NCBI GenBank assembly: GCA_039968605.1
Contig: JBDVPM010000008.1
Location: 1,054,001-1,118,000 of the forward strand
Reading direction: 5' to 3'
From: Alteripontixanthobacter sp.
GTDB taxonomy: Bacteria > Pseudomonadota > Alphaproteobacteria > Sphingomonadales > Sphingomonadaceae
DNA length: 64,000 nt
In this document: positions 10,322 through 18,874 of the stretch, piece by piece
How the letters are laid out: each line of letters begins with the position of its first letter
Numbering within the stretch: position 1 is the first letter of the stretch
The notes under the pieces: model-generated
What the model was told of the DNA's origin: nothing
What the model saw: only the letters and a program-made list of their open reading frames with translations
The model's database searches: none
Position numbers and translations under genes: made by a program

Positions 10322-11077
10322 CTACTCCGCCGTCCACCCGCCATCGATGCTCCAGTTCGCGCCGGTCACATTGCCCGCTTCCTCGCGGCATAAAAACACC
10401 GCCAACGCGCCAATTTCCTCCGGTTGGACGAATTTCTTGGTCGGCTGCTTGGCGAGCAGCACGTCGTTTATCACCTCGTCCCGGCTCAGCCCGCGGGCTT
10501 TCATCGTATCGGGGATTTGCCCTTCGATCAGCGGAGTCCAGACGTAGCCCGGACTGATGCAATTCGCGGTCACGCCGGTTTGCGCCAGTTCCAATGCGAT
10601 GGTTTTGGTAAAACCGTCGATCCCATGCTTGCTCGCATTATAGGCGCTTTTGAACGGGCTGGCAGTCTTGGAATGGGCACTGGCGGTGTTGATGATGCGT
10701 CCCCAGCCAGCCTCGCGCATATGCGGCACGGCCAGGCGCGTGGTGTGGAAAGCAGCGGTCAGGTTGAGCGCAATGATCGCATCCCAGCGATCGGTCGGAA
10801 ACTCGTCCACCGGCGCGACATGCTGCATCCCGGCATTGTTAACCAGAATATCGACCGGGCCAGCCCCTTCCATCAGCGCCTCGCACCCTTCGCGGGTCAA
10901 CAGATTGGCATCCACGTGCCGCGCGCCCAGTTCCTGCTCCAACTCGACGATCTCCGATTCGTCCCCCAGGCCGCTCAGCACAACCTGCGCGCCTTCGACG
11001 TGCAAAGCGCGGGCGACGGCGAGGCCGATACCCGAGGTAGATCCGGTGACGAGTGCGCGCTTATCGGATAGGAACAT
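10322..11077 (-). CDS. bdhA: 3-hydroxybutyrate dehydrogenase (SDR)
   Basis: A 251-residue classical short-chain dehydrogenase. It has the NAD-binding TGSTSGIG near the N-terminus, NNAGMQH, the catalytic Ser-Tyr-Lys with YNASKHG, and the C-terminus SIDGGWTAE that is characteristic of D-3-hydroxybutyrate dehydrogenases. It interconverts 3-hydroxybutyrate and acetoacetate, the last step of PHB breakdown, and fits with the PHA synthase and depolymerase-like genes at 33-36 kb. The ATG at 11077 has GGAG 8 bases upstream. A longer frame extends upstream but is not supported by homology. It diverges from the YpfJ gene. Confidence 0.88.
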   Translation of the reverse strand: MFLSDKRALVTGSTSGIGLAVARALHVEGAQVVLSGLGDESEIVELEQELGARHVDANLLTREGCEALMEGAGPVDILVNNAGMQHVAPVDEFPTDRWDAIIALNLTAAFHTTRLAVPHMREAGWGRIINTASAHSKTASPFKSAYNASKHGIDGFTKTIALELAQTGVTANCISPGYVWTPLIEGQIPDTMKARGLSRDEVINDVLLAKQPTKKFVQPEEIGALAVFLCREEAGNVTGANWSIDGGWTAE

Positions 11078-11143
11078 TCGGCAACTCCGCAGGTTTGACT
11101 CGAAACGCATTCGCCGTAGCCTGCTGCGAGAGGGGAAACCAGC

Positions 11144-12019
11144 ATGAGACTCAATCCGTTCAACACGTCCAACATCCGCGTGCGCGAAGGTGGTGGTGGC
11201 GGCGGAGGGTTTCCCGGCGGTGGCGGGGGCAAAGTCGGCTGCGGCACCATCGTTATTGCGATTATCGCTGCACTGGTGTTCGGCGTGGACCCGATGCAAA
11301 CCATCGGCGCATTGGGCGGCGCGGATGGCGGCGCACCGATCCAGCAAACCACCTCTGCGCAAAACGAAACAGAGATTTGCAACTCCAACGAGTATTCGCG
11401 CGAAGCGTGCAACGCGCTCGATTCGCTCAACCGAACATGGCAGCCCGAATTTCAGGAAGCAGGCATCGCTTTTCAGGATCCGTTGCTGACCTTCATTCGC
11501 GGCGGGCGGATCGATACGGGCTGCGGTGCGGCGTCCAGCGAGATGGGTCCGTTCTACTGTCCGGCGGATCAGGGCATCTACATCGACACCCGCTTCTACG
11601 ATCAGATGGAGCGCCAGTTAGGCGCCGGCGGCGATTTCGCGCGCTATTACGTGATGGCCCACGAATACGGGCATCATATCCAGAACCTGACCGGCCTCGC
11701 CTCCCAAATCCGCAGCGCGCAGGCCCAGGATCGCCGCCGGGCGAACGATCTGCAGGTGCGTATGGAGCTGCAGGCCGATTGCTATGCCGGGGTCTGGGCC
11801 GCGAAAAATCGCAATCTGATCGATCCGGGCGACTTGCAGGAGGGCCTGCGCACCGCCAGCGCAATTGGCGACGATACATTGCAGCGCAATGCGGGGCAGC
11901 GTATCAACCCGGAAAGCTTCACCCACGGCACCAGCGCGCAGCGCATGCAGTGGTTAAGGCGTGGATTGGAGACCGGTGATGAAGACCAATGTGACACTTT
12001 CGCGGATCTGCGCGGCTAG
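11144..12019 (+). CDS. YpfJ-type neutral zinc metallopeptidase
   Basis: A 291-residue protein of the YpfJ/KPN_02809 zinc-metallopeptidase family. It begins RLNPFNTSNIRVREG, then has a long Gly-rich stretch, one transmembrane helix (GCGTIVIAIIAALVFGV), and a periplasmic domain with HEYGHHIQ (zinc ligands and catalytic Glu) and a downstream ELQADCYAGVWA that supplies the third ligand. The substrate is unknown in this family. Its last 41 bases overlap the next gene, which has its own ATG and signal peptide, so the two are linked in translation. Confidence 0.88.
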   Translation: MRLNPFNTSNIRVREGGGGGGGFPGGGGGKVGCGTIVIAIIAALVFGVDPMQTIGALGGADGGAPIQQTTSAQNETEICNSNEYSREACNALDSLNRTWQPEFQEAGIAFQDPLLTFIRGGRIDTGCGAASSEMGPFYCPADQGIYIDTRFYDQMERQLGAGGDFARYYVMAHEYGHHIQNLTGLASQIRSAQAQDRRRANDLQVRMELQADCYAGVWAAKNRNLIDPGDLQEGLRTASAIGDDTLQRNAGQRINPESFTHGTSAQRMQWLRRGLETGDEDQCDTFADLRG

Positions 12020-12548
12020 CCTGCTGTTGGCGCTAGCCGCCCCTGCATCGGCGCAGGACAACGCAGAACGCGTGCGCGGCACCAGCCCGGATATGGGCGA
12101 TGTCGCGCGTACGCCGATCACCGATCTCAATTTGCGCAAGGACCCCATTCCCGAAGTGCTGCTGGAAGCGGTGATGGCCCCTTATGCCAGCGAGCGCCTG
12201 CCCGAATGCGGCGATTTGGCGCGCGAGATATTGCGGCTGGACCACGTGCTGGGGCCGGATATCGATCTCGAGGATGACAAGGATGGGCTGACCGTCGGCA
12301 AAGTCGCCAAAAGCGCGGTCGGCTCCTTCATCCCGTTTCGCGGCATCATTCGCGAAGTGACCGGGGCGGCGGACCACCAGCGCGAGTTCCAGAACGCGAT
12401 CTTCGCAGGTGCGGTGCGGCGCGGTTATCTCAAGGGACTGGGCGAACAGCGCGGCTGCTCATACCCTGCCCGCCCCGCCTTCGCATCGCTGGATATAACG
12501 GATGAAGACCGGGTCGACTGGGAAGAGCCCGAGGACGAAACAAACTAA
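11979..12548 (+). CDS. Hypothetical periplasmic protein downstream of YpfJ
   Basis: A 189-residue protein with a clear signal peptide (MKTNVTLSRICAASLLLALA, cleavage probably after ASA). The mature part has a hydrophobic segment around KSAVGSFIPFRGIIREVTGA and two cysteines, and ends in an acidic tail. I recognise no domain. The start overlaps the end of the YpfJ-type gene by 41 bases, so it is co-transcribed with it; a role as partner or substrate of the metalloprotease is a guess from position. Confidence 0.65.
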   Translation: MKTNVTLSRICAASLLLALAAPASAQDNAERVRGTSPDMGDVARTPITDLNLRKDPIPEVLLEAVMAPYASERLPECGDLAREILRLDHVLGPDIDLEDDKDGLTVGKVAKSAVGSFIPFRGIIREVTGAADHQREFQNAIFAGAVRRGYLKGLGEQRGCSYPARPAFASLDITDEDRVDWEEPEDETN

Positions 12549-12579
12549 GCGCGTTCGAACAGGATTTCTCGGGGTGCGG

Positions 12580-14169
12580 TCAATCCTGCATCAGCGCAGC
12601 GATTGCCTTGTCGATGTGTGCAAGCGCCTTGGCCCGTCTTTCAGCCGGCAGATCCTGCGACTTCGCCAGTGCTGCCCGCGCCGATTTGAGCGACCTTAGG
12701 CGAAGCTCGCCAACGTCTGGCCCGAGGCATGATTCGAGCGAAACCTTTTTGGACCCCGGCTCCCAGCCCTCGCCCTTGCAGCGGATGATCGTCGGCATGG
12801 CAGCAAAATCCATGCCCTCGAGGGCTTGCTCCAAGCCGCGTATGTCGAATTCGCGGTCTTCCAGATGCTTGTGCATGGTTTCAATCTTGCGCTCGAGCTG
12901 CTCGATTTCGATAGGCTCGGCCAGGCGGTGGACGTCCACTTTTCTGACGATCCTCCGCTCGACTTCTGTTCCGCCCTCATCGCCGCGTTGAACAATGGTG
13001 ACAGTGGCCTTGCCTTTGGTTTCGCCATCTTTTTCCGAGGGAACGATAATCCGCTCTACCCTGATTTCGCCGTCCTCTGCCATAGCCGGTTCCGGTGGTT
13101 CGAGAGCTTCCGGAGCAAGCGGGGCCGCGGGCCAATCTGCCCAAGCCTTAGGTGCGGGAGGCGCTTTTGCAGGGGCTGGCGGGGGTGGAACGGCCCCGCC
13201 GACAACAGCGTTTTCAGCGTAAGAGATCGACGCGGTCAACGGCAGAGCCAGCGCTCCGGCGGCGATCATCATGCGTCCGGCAAGGCGGCGGCGATGGGAG
13301 ATTTCGGACATGTTCAGGCTCCTCAAACGCTGGATGATCGATTTGTCGCCCAGTACCGGGCAGGCCATCGGGGCCGCGCCGATCGATTTTGGCGTGAGCT
13401 GCGGTCCGGCGGCGAAACCAGCGATAACTTCGCCATAGGCGGCGCGGGTGGCGGGGCTTCGTTTGGCAACCACGCGGGCATCGCAGGCCGCCTCCTGATC
13501 GCGGCGCATCGCCCGCCAACCGGCATGGCCAAGAGGATTGAACCAGTGCAGCGCGAACAGCGGCTGGATGACGAAGTTCACCAGCAGATCGCCGCGCCGG
13601 TGATGCGACAGCTCATGTTCCAGCGCCAGGTCGCGCGCGCGTTTGTCGGCCGAGGCCATGAAGGCGGGCGGCAAGGCAACCACCTTGTCGATCACACCGA
13701 AAGCAAGCGGAGCGGGTGTTGCTGAGGTTTCGACGAAGCGTACCTTGTCGCATTCTCCCACCGGAACCGCTTCGCCCAGCAGCATGTCCCGCATCTTGAA
13801 ATAGGCTTGGAACCGTAAGGTGAGGAATATGACCGCACCGCACAGCCACGCCGCCAGCAGCAAGGCAATCCAATCGAAGGTCGGCTCCAGCGCGGTGGCG
13901 GGCACAGGCGCTGCGGCCAGTTCGGCCAGAACCGCGCGCTGTTCACCAATATGCGCGGTCGCTGCGATTTCGGAGGGAGCGGGGGCCATCCAGGCGGGTA
14001 GCGTGATCGGCGGCAACAATAGCCGCGCAAATGGCAGCAGCCAGAGCGCATAGGCCAATTGCGGCCCGAATATTCGCGCAACCGGACGGCGCAGCACCAG
14101 TACCAGCCCCAAAAGACCGGCGGTCCAGACCAGCGTGTCGAGCAGCCATTCGGCGAGCGGGTCGGTCAC
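12580..14169 (-). CDS. M56 (BlaR1/MecR1-like) membrane metalloprotease
   Basis: A 529-residue member of peptidase family M56. It has membrane helices at about residues 12-28, 38-55 and 100-120, the zinc motif HELSH at 185-189, another helix at about 200-215 and one more at about 300-318. The rest is Pro/Ala-rich and then charged, probably coiled coil. In BlaR1 the C-terminal extracellular domain is a penicillin-binding sensor; here I see no SxxK-KTG transpeptidase signature, so the signal sensed is not evidently a beta-lactam. Its ATG overlaps the stop of the blaI-like gene by 4 bases (14166-14169), the usual repressor-protease pair. Confidence 0.85.
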   Translation of the reverse strand: MTDPLAEWLLDTLVWTAGLLGLVLVLRRPVARIFGPQLAYALWLLPFARLLLPPITLPAWMAPAPSEIAATAHIGEQRAVLAELAAAPVPATALEPTFDWIALLLAAWLCGAVIFLTLRFQAYFKMRDMLLGEAVPVGECDKVRFVETSATPAPLAFGVIDKVVALPPAFMASADKRARDLALEHELSHHRRGDLLVNFVIQPLFALHWFNPLGHAGWRAMRRDQEAACDARVVAKRSPATRAAYGEVIAGFAAGPQLTPKSIGAAPMACPVLGDKSIIQRLRSLNMSEISHRRRLAGRMMIAAGALALPLTASISYAENAVVGGAVPPPPAPAKAPPAPKAWADWPAAPLAPEALEPPEPAMAEDGEIRVERIIVPSEKDGETKGKATVTIVQRGDEGGTEVERRIVRKVDVHRLAEPIEIEQLERKIETMHKHLEDREFDIRGLEQALEGMDFAAMPTIIRCKGEGWEPGSKKVSLESCLGPDVGELRLRSLKSARAALAKSQDLPAERRAKALAHIDKAIAALMQD

Positions 14170-14555
14170 TTTCGCAGCTCCTTCAGCAGAGCTTCCATCT
14201 CCGCCAGATCGCTATCGGTCAGCGCCTCCTGCTCGGCCAGGTGAGCAAATAAAGGTGCCGCACGTCCGCCGAACAGACGGTCCACCAGCCGCCGCGATTC
14301 GCCGCCGAGGTAATCGGAGCGGGCCAGCAGCGGGGAATAGAGAAAGCGCCGTCCATCGGGCTGGGCCGCAATAGCGCGTTTGGCGACCAGCCGGGAGAGC
14401 AGCGTCTTGACAGTGGCGATGGACCAGTCGCGCGGTCCGCAGACCGCATCGCAAACCTGCGTGGCGGATAGCGGGCTGCGTTGCCACAGCGCCTCCATCA
14501 CGGCATGTTCGGCTTCGCTAACCCGTTCCGGCTTGGCGCTTTGCGATCCAGACAT
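14166..14555 (-). CDS. BlaI/MecI/CopY-family transcriptional repressor
   Basis: A 129-residue winged-helix repressor. The N-terminal segment VSEAEHAVMEALWQRSPLSA and the recognition region TVKTLLSRLVAKRAI match the BlaI/MecI family, and the C-terminal helix forms the dimer. Known members bind palindromes TACA-nn-TGTA and are cleaved when the partner M56 protease is activated. A matching operator lies just upstream (14577-14609), so it probably represses itself and the protease. GGGAGGAC precedes the ATG. The target genes beyond this pair are not known. Confidence 0.88.
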   Translation of the reverse strand: MSGSQSAKPERVSEAEHAVMEALWQRSPLSATQVCDAVCGPRDWSIATVKTLLSRLVAKRAIAAQPDGRRFLYSPLLARSDYLGGESRRLVDRLFGGRAAPLFAHLAEQEALTDSDLAEMEALLKELRK

Positions 14556-14576
14556 TCAGTCCTCCCGACCTCACGA

Positions 14577-14609
14577 TTACATCTGTAGCCATATCGACTA
14601 CGCCTGTAA
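14577..14609 (-). promoter_or_regulatory. BlaI-type operator overlapping a promoter
   Basis: Two similar 12-base dyads, TTACATCTGTAG (14577-14588) and CTACGCCTGTAA (14598-14609), lie 22-54 bases upstream of the blaI-like ATG. Both contain the TACA/TGTA (or GTAG/CTAC) half sites seen in BlaI/MecI operators. Read on the minus strand, TTTACA followed after 17 bases by TACAGA would be a -35/-10 pair lying across both dyads, so binding would block the promoter. This predicts autoregulation. Confidence 0.6.
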
Positions 14610-14663
14610 ACATTAAGGCCGGGTGAATGATGAAGGTATGGGCGGCGGCCCGGTTTGACGTGT

Positions 14664-16538
14664 TTAGTAAACCCGCTTTTTCGGTTCGATATACTCGACA
14701 TCGTCGGTCAGCGTATATTCGTGGACCGGGCGATAATCGATCTTCATCGCGCCGCCCTTGCCGCCCCAGCCTTCGAACCAGCACGCGGTGTGCTTCATCC
14801 ATTCGGCATCGTTGCGGTCCGGGAAATCCTCATGCGCATGAGCGCCGCGGCTTTCCTTGCGGTTTTCGGCCGAGGCAATCGTGACATTGGCCTGCGCCAT
14901 CAGATTGTCGAGCTCGAGCGTTTCGATCAGATCGCTGTTCCAGACCAGGCTGCGGTCGGTAACGTGGACGTCCTCCATCCGCTTGTTGACCTGGGCCAGC
15001 TCATCCTTGCCCTTGGACAGCAGTTCGCTGTCGCGGAACACGGCGGCGTGTTTCTGCATCGATTTCTGCATTTCGTCGCGCACGGCCGCGGTTGGCGAGC
15101 CACCCTTAGCGTGGCGGAAATGGTCCAGCCGGGCCAGAGCCATATCGGCGCTGTCTTCGGGCAGCGCATCGTGGCTGGTGCCGGGCTTGATAATCTCGTT
15201 CAGCCTGTGGCCGGTCGCGCGGCCGAACACCACCAGATCGATCAGCGAGTTCGATCCCAGGCGGTTCGCACCGTGCACCGAGACGCAAGCCGCTTCGCCC
15301 ACCGCGAACAGGCCCGGCACGACCGTGTCCGGCCCGTCCTTGCCCGGAGTGACGACTTCGCCGTGATAATTACACGGAATGCCGCCCATATTGTAATGGA
15401 CGGTGGGCGTAACCGGCAGCGGCTGGCGCGTCAGGTCAACCCCTGCGAAAATCTTCCCGCTTTCGGTGATGCCCGGCAAGCGCTCGGCCAGCACCGACGC
15501 CTCGATATGGTCGAGGTGGAGGTAGATGTGGTCGCCATCATCGCCCACGCCGCGCCCTTCGCGCATTTCCAGCGCCATCGAGCGGGAGACGACATCGCGG
15601 CTGGCCAGATCCTTCGCCGATGGGGCGTAGCGTTCCATGAACCGCTCGCCTTCGGAGTTGGTGAGGTAGCCCCCCTCGCCCCGCGCGCCTTCGGTGATCA
15701 GCACGCCCGCGCCGTAAATGCCGGTCGGGTGGAACTGGACGAACTCCATGTCCTGGAGCGGCAATCCGGCGCGAAGCACCATCGCGCCGCCATCGCCGGT
15801 GCAGGTATGCGCGCTGGTCGCGGTGTAATAGCAGCGGCCATAGCCGCCTGTGGCCAGCACCACCGAATGCGATTTGAAGCGGTGGATCGTGCCATCGTCG
15901 AGACACATGGCGATCACGCCTCGGCACTTCTTGCCATCGGGTGTATCTTCCATGATCAGGTCGATCGCGAAATATTCGATGAAGAAGTCGGCAGCGTATT
16001 TCAGGCTCTGCTGATAAAGCGCGTGGAGCATTGCGTGGCCAGTACGGTCGGCCGCGGCGCAAGTGCGCTGCACCGGCGGGCCTGCGCCCATATTTTGCAT
16101 GTGCCCGCCAAAGGGGCGTTGGTAGATCGTGCCATTATCGTTGCGCGAGAACGGGACGCCGGCATGTTCCAGCTCGTAAACCGCCTGCGGTGCCTCGCGC
16201 ACCATATATTCGATCGCATCCTGGTCGCCCAGCCAGTCCGACCCCTTCACGGTGTCGTACATGTGCCACGACCAGTGATCGGGCGAATTGTTGCCCAGCG
16301 AAGCGGCAATGCCGCCTTGCGCCGCAACAGTGTGCGAGCGGGTCGGGAACACCTTGGAGATATTGGCGGTTTTCAAACCTGCTTCGGCGGCGCCCATCGT
16401 GGCGCGCAGGCCCGATCCGCCCGCGCCCACCACGACCACGTCGTAAGTATGGTCGGTGATCGCATAGGCCGGCTGGGCCGAGCCTGCGGACTTGTCCGCT
16501 GCGCTTGCGGAACCGGTTTTCGGGGCGGGATTGGCCAT
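14664..16538 (-). CDS. sdhA: Succinate dehydrogenase flavoprotein subunit
   Basis: A 624-residue FAD subunit of complex II. The dinucleotide-binding motif [13 protein letters not shown] follows a 30-residue Ala/Ser-rich leader, [10 protein letters not shown] carries the histidine that binds FAD covalently, and HPTGIYGAG and the active-site region after it follow. It oxidises succinate to fumarate and passes electrons to SdhB. The ATG overlaps the sdhD stop (TGATG). The expected sdhB is not downstream; the next gene, after 108 bases, is the BlaI-like repressor. A longer upstream reading exists but runs through sdhD in another frame. Confidence 0.95.
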   Translation of the reverse strand: MANPAPKTGSASAADKSAGSAQPAYAITDHTYDVVVVGAGGSGLRATMGAAEAGLKTANISKVFPTRSHTVAAQGGIAASLGNNSPDHWSWHMYDTVKGSDWLGDQDAIEYMVREAPQAVYELEHAGVPFSRNDNGTIYQRPFGGHMQNMGAGPPVQRTCAAADRTGHAMLHALYQQSLKYAADFFIEYFAIDLIMEDTPDGKKCRGVIAMCLDDGTIHRFKSHSVVLATGGYGRCYYTATSAHTCTGDGGAMVLRAGLPLQDMEFVQFHPTGIYGAGVLITEGARGEGGYLTNSEGERFMERYAPSAKDLASRDVVSRSMALEMREGRGVGDDGDHIYLHLDHIEASVLAERLPGITESGKIFAGVDLTRQPLPVTPTVHYNMGGIPCNYHGEVVTPGKDGPDTVVPGLFAVGEAACVSVHGANRLGSNSLIDLVVFGRATGHRLNEIIKPGTSHDALPEDSADMALARLDHFRHAKGGSPTAAVRDEMQKSMQKHAAVFRDSELLSKGKDELAQVNKRMEDVHVTDRSLVWNSDLIETLELDNLMAQANVTIASAENRKESRGAHAHEDFPDRNDAEWMKHTACWFEGWGGKGGAMKIDYRPVHEYTLTDDVEYIEPKKRVY

Positions 16539-16924
16539 CAGGCGGTTCCTCCAAGAGCAAGTCGAACGATACAGAACAGCCCGAAGGCCGCGCCGCCAAA
16601 GGCAGCGATATTGAGCAGCGCCAGCAGGACGAAGCGGTTTGCGGGGGACACGACATAATCCTCCATCAAAACCTGCAGCCCCAGCCGCGCGTGCCAGAAT
16701 GTGGAGACGACCAGCAGCCCAAGCGCCAGCGCCGGGATCGGGCTGCCCGCCCATTCGCTCATCGTGACATATTCGTAATTCGGCAGCAGCAGCAGGCTGA
16801 CCAGCAGGAACAGCACGCCGACCAGATTGCCGATCGCCGTAAAGCGTTGGACCAGCCAGTGATGCGCACCGTGATGCGCCGGGCCGAGGCCGCGCACGCG
16901 GCCGATTGAGGTTCCGTTACCCAT
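16538..16924 (-). CDS. sdhD: Succinate dehydrogenase membrane anchor subunit
   Basis: A 128-residue hydrophobic anchor with three transmembrane helices (about residues 28-48, 60-83 and 97-120). The motif [13 protein letters not shown] near the N-terminus and [14 protein letters not shown], which carries the haem-binding His and the conserved Asp-Tyr, are typical of SdhD. It holds the SdhAB catalytic pair to the inner membrane and forms part of the quinone site with SdhC. It lies 14 bases after sdhC and overlaps sdhA by one base. Confidence 0.9.
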   Translation of the reverse strand: MGNGTSIGRVRGLGPAHHGAHHWLVQRFTAIGNLVGVLFLLVSLLLLPNYEYVTMSEWAGSPIPALALGLLVVSTFWHARLGLQVLMEDYVVSPANRFVLLALLNIAAFGGAAFGLFCIVRLALGGTA

Positions 16925-16938
16925 CGTTCAAATCCCCG

Positions 16939-17370
16939 TCAAAGCAGTATCAGCGCCCAGAACCCTGCCGTAAGCAGCAGGGCAATCAGCGGCACCACGA
17001 CCGACCATGTCTTGTTGGTGTCCAGTTCGTATCCCGCGCCGATATCCAGCACGAAATGGCGAAGTCCGCTCAGCATGTGTTGGAAGAACGCCCAGCTCAG
17101 CCCGATCGTCACGACCTTCAGCAGGATTTTTACCAGCGATGCGATGATCGCCGCGCCTTCCCATTCCAGCGCGGCCAGGTCTGCCCACATCCAGCCGGTG
17201 AAGGTCGCATAGGCCTCCGCCCCGCCAGCCAACGCGCCCAGCCACCAAAGCAGCACGGCCAGGCCGACCAGCGCCAATCCGTCGCCGGAAATACGGTGCA
17301 GGATGGAAACCAGCATATGCGGGCCCCAGCGCCAGATTTGCAGATGCGGTGATAAAGGGCGTTCTGACAT
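16939..17370 (-). CDS. sdhC: Succinate dehydrogenase cytochrome b556 subunit
   Basis: A 143-residue three-helix membrane protein. RPLSPHLQIWRW and SILHRISG (quinone-site Ser and Arg) near the N-terminus and HMLSGLRHFVLD, with the haem-ligand histidine, identify SdhC. It is the first gene of sdhC-sdhD-sdhA. Its promoter must lie in the 126 bases between it and the divergent SDR gene. Confidence 0.92.
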   Translation of the reverse strand: MSERPLSPHLQIWRWGPHMLVSILHRISGDGLALVGLAVLLWWLGALAGGAEAYATFTGWMWADLAALEWEGAAIIASLVKILLKVVTIGLSWAFFQHMLSGLRHFVLDIGAGYELDTNKTWSVVVPLIALLLTAGFWALILL

Positions 17371-17496
17371 GGGTCTGTTTCCCCCCTTGGAAACAATGAA
17401 AGCGTTCGTTCGACCCGCCCCCTCTTAGCGAATGGCGCGTAGCTGGCAAGGTCACGCGGCTCGACAGCAGAGCTTATTTTTCGCACAAGCCGTTGC

Positions 17497-18222
17497 ATGA
17501 TACGCATTCTCCTGACCGGATCGAACCGCGGCATCGGCGCCGCCACGCGCACCGCGCTGCTGGACCGAGGCGCGCAAGTGGTAGGCCAGGCGACCACCGC
17601 CGCCGACCAAGATACCATCGCAGCCGACTTTACCGAGCCCGCCGCCCCGCATCTGCTGTGGCAGGAAGCGCTGGAGCGGTGCGACGGGCGGATCGATGTG
17701 CTGATCAATAATGCCGGACTGTTCGCGGAAAACCCGCTCGATTCCTCGGACATCGCATGGCTCGACGGGTGGGAGGATACGCTGCGCATCAACCTAACCG
17801 CCGCCGCGCAGCTGTCGCGCTTCGCGGTGCAGCATTGGCAGGAGCGCGGGCGTTCCGGTAATCAAGGCGGCGGCCGCATCGTCCACATCGCCAGCCGCGC
17901 CGGACACCGAGGCGATTCGCCAGCGCATTGGCATTATGCCGCATCGAAGGGCGGGATGCTGGCGCTGCACAAGACCATCGCGCGGGCCTATGCCGCGAAG
18001 GGTATTCTGAGCTACGCCATCTGTCCCGGCTTTACCGATACCGCGATGGCGGGCGATTATCTGGACAGTCGCGGAGGCGAAGGATTGCTCGCCGATATCC
18101 CGCTGGGCCGGGTGGCCGAGCCGGAAGAAATCGCCGCAATGGCCGAGTGGTGCGCGCTCGATGCGCCGCCCAGCATGACCGGCGCCACGCTGGATGCCAA
18201 TGGGGCGAGCTATGTCAGATAA
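17497..18222 (+). CDS. Short-chain dehydrogenase/reductase
   Basis: A 241-residue SDR with TGSNRGIGAATR (cofactor binding), INNAGLF, the catalytic Ser of HIASRAG and YAASKGG (Tyr and Lys), and the late PGFTDTAM. The substrate cannot be told from sequence. There is no strong ribosome binding site before the ATG. Its last 11 bases overlap the DUF6151 gene. Confidence 0.85.
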   Translation: MIRILLTGSNRGIGAATRTALLDRGAQVVGQATTAADQDTIAADFTEPAAPHLLWQEALERCDGRIDVLINNAGLFAENPLDSSDIAWLDGWEDTLRINLTAAAQLSRFAVQHWQERGRSGNQGGGRIVHIASRAGHRGDSPAHWHYAASKGGMLALHKTIARAYAAKGILSYAICPGFTDTAMAGDYLDSRGGEGLLADIPLGRVAEPEEIAAMAEWCALDAPPSMTGATLDANGASYVR

Positions 18223-18874
18223 GGAACCGCAGGTGAGAGACTTGGCATTCGCTTGCCAGTGCGGTTCCGTGCGCGGCGTGGTCCATCGGGCCGACCCTTC
18301 GCAAGGCGACTACGTCGTGTGTCATTGCACCGATTGTCAGGCGTTCGCGCATTATTGCCACGCCGGGGACCAGGTGCTGGATCCTTTTGGCGGCTCCCAT
18401 CTCTTCCAGTCGCGCTGCGCCCAGATGACACTCAGCCATGGTACAGAGCAGCTTGCATGCCTTCATCTTACAGACAAGCCTACTCTTCGGTGGTACACGA
18501 AGTGTTGTCGAACACCGTTATTCAACACCTACAGGCATGGTCGAGTCCCTTATGTGACCACCTTCCTGGCAAATTGCGATCCAACGCGTTGGAAACCGAT
18601 GTTAGGGCCGCCTTTGGGCCATGTATTCCTGGAAGAGGCAAATGGCCAACCGGACAATGCGAAATCATTATCGACCGGTACGTTGATGCGGCGCTTTTTT
18701 GTCAGGGCGATGAAGGACCTGTGGTCCGGAGACTGCAAACGAAGCGCCCTGTTCGATGCCGTTTCGCTCGAACCGATTGCGACGCCGCATCGACTCTCCA
18801 CCGACGAGCAAGCTTCGCTATACGAGCGAACGAGCGAACAAACGGCAACGATGGCTCACCCAGATGACCGATAG
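18212..18874 (+). CDS. DUF6151 / GFA-like zinc protein, low GC
   Basis: A 220-residue protein with the Cys pattern of glutathione-dependent formaldehyde-activating (GFA)-like folds: CQCGSVRG near residue 14, CHCTDCQAF near 39 and WYTKCCRTPLF near 97. These would bind zinc. DUF6151 members have no proven function. The gene is visibly less GC-rich than its neighbours (30 of 60 by hand count at 18481-18540), which suggests acquisition. It overlaps the SDR in front and prmA behind (ATG at 18864), so it is embedded in one transcription unit despite its base composition. Confidence 0.75.
   Translation: MSDKEPQVRDLAFACQCGSVRGVVHRADPSQGDYVVCHCTDCQAFAHYCHAGDQVLDPFGGSHLFQSRCAQMTLSHGTEQLACLHLTDKPTLRWYTKCCRTPLFNTYRHGRVPYVTTFLANCDPTRWKPMLGPPLGHVFLEEANGQPDNAKSLSTGTLMRRFFVRAMKDLWSGDCKRSALFDAVSLEPIATPHRLSTDEQASLYERTSEQTATMAHPDDR

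Noticed and set aside
12580-14555. BlaR1/BlaI pair as a beta-lactam resistance locus
   Set aside because: There is no beta-lactamase gene beside it and no penicillin-binding sensor domain in the protease.
14655-16658. A 667-codon plus-strand frame across sdhA
   Set aside because: Antisense to an unmistakable sdhA and without any motif of its own.
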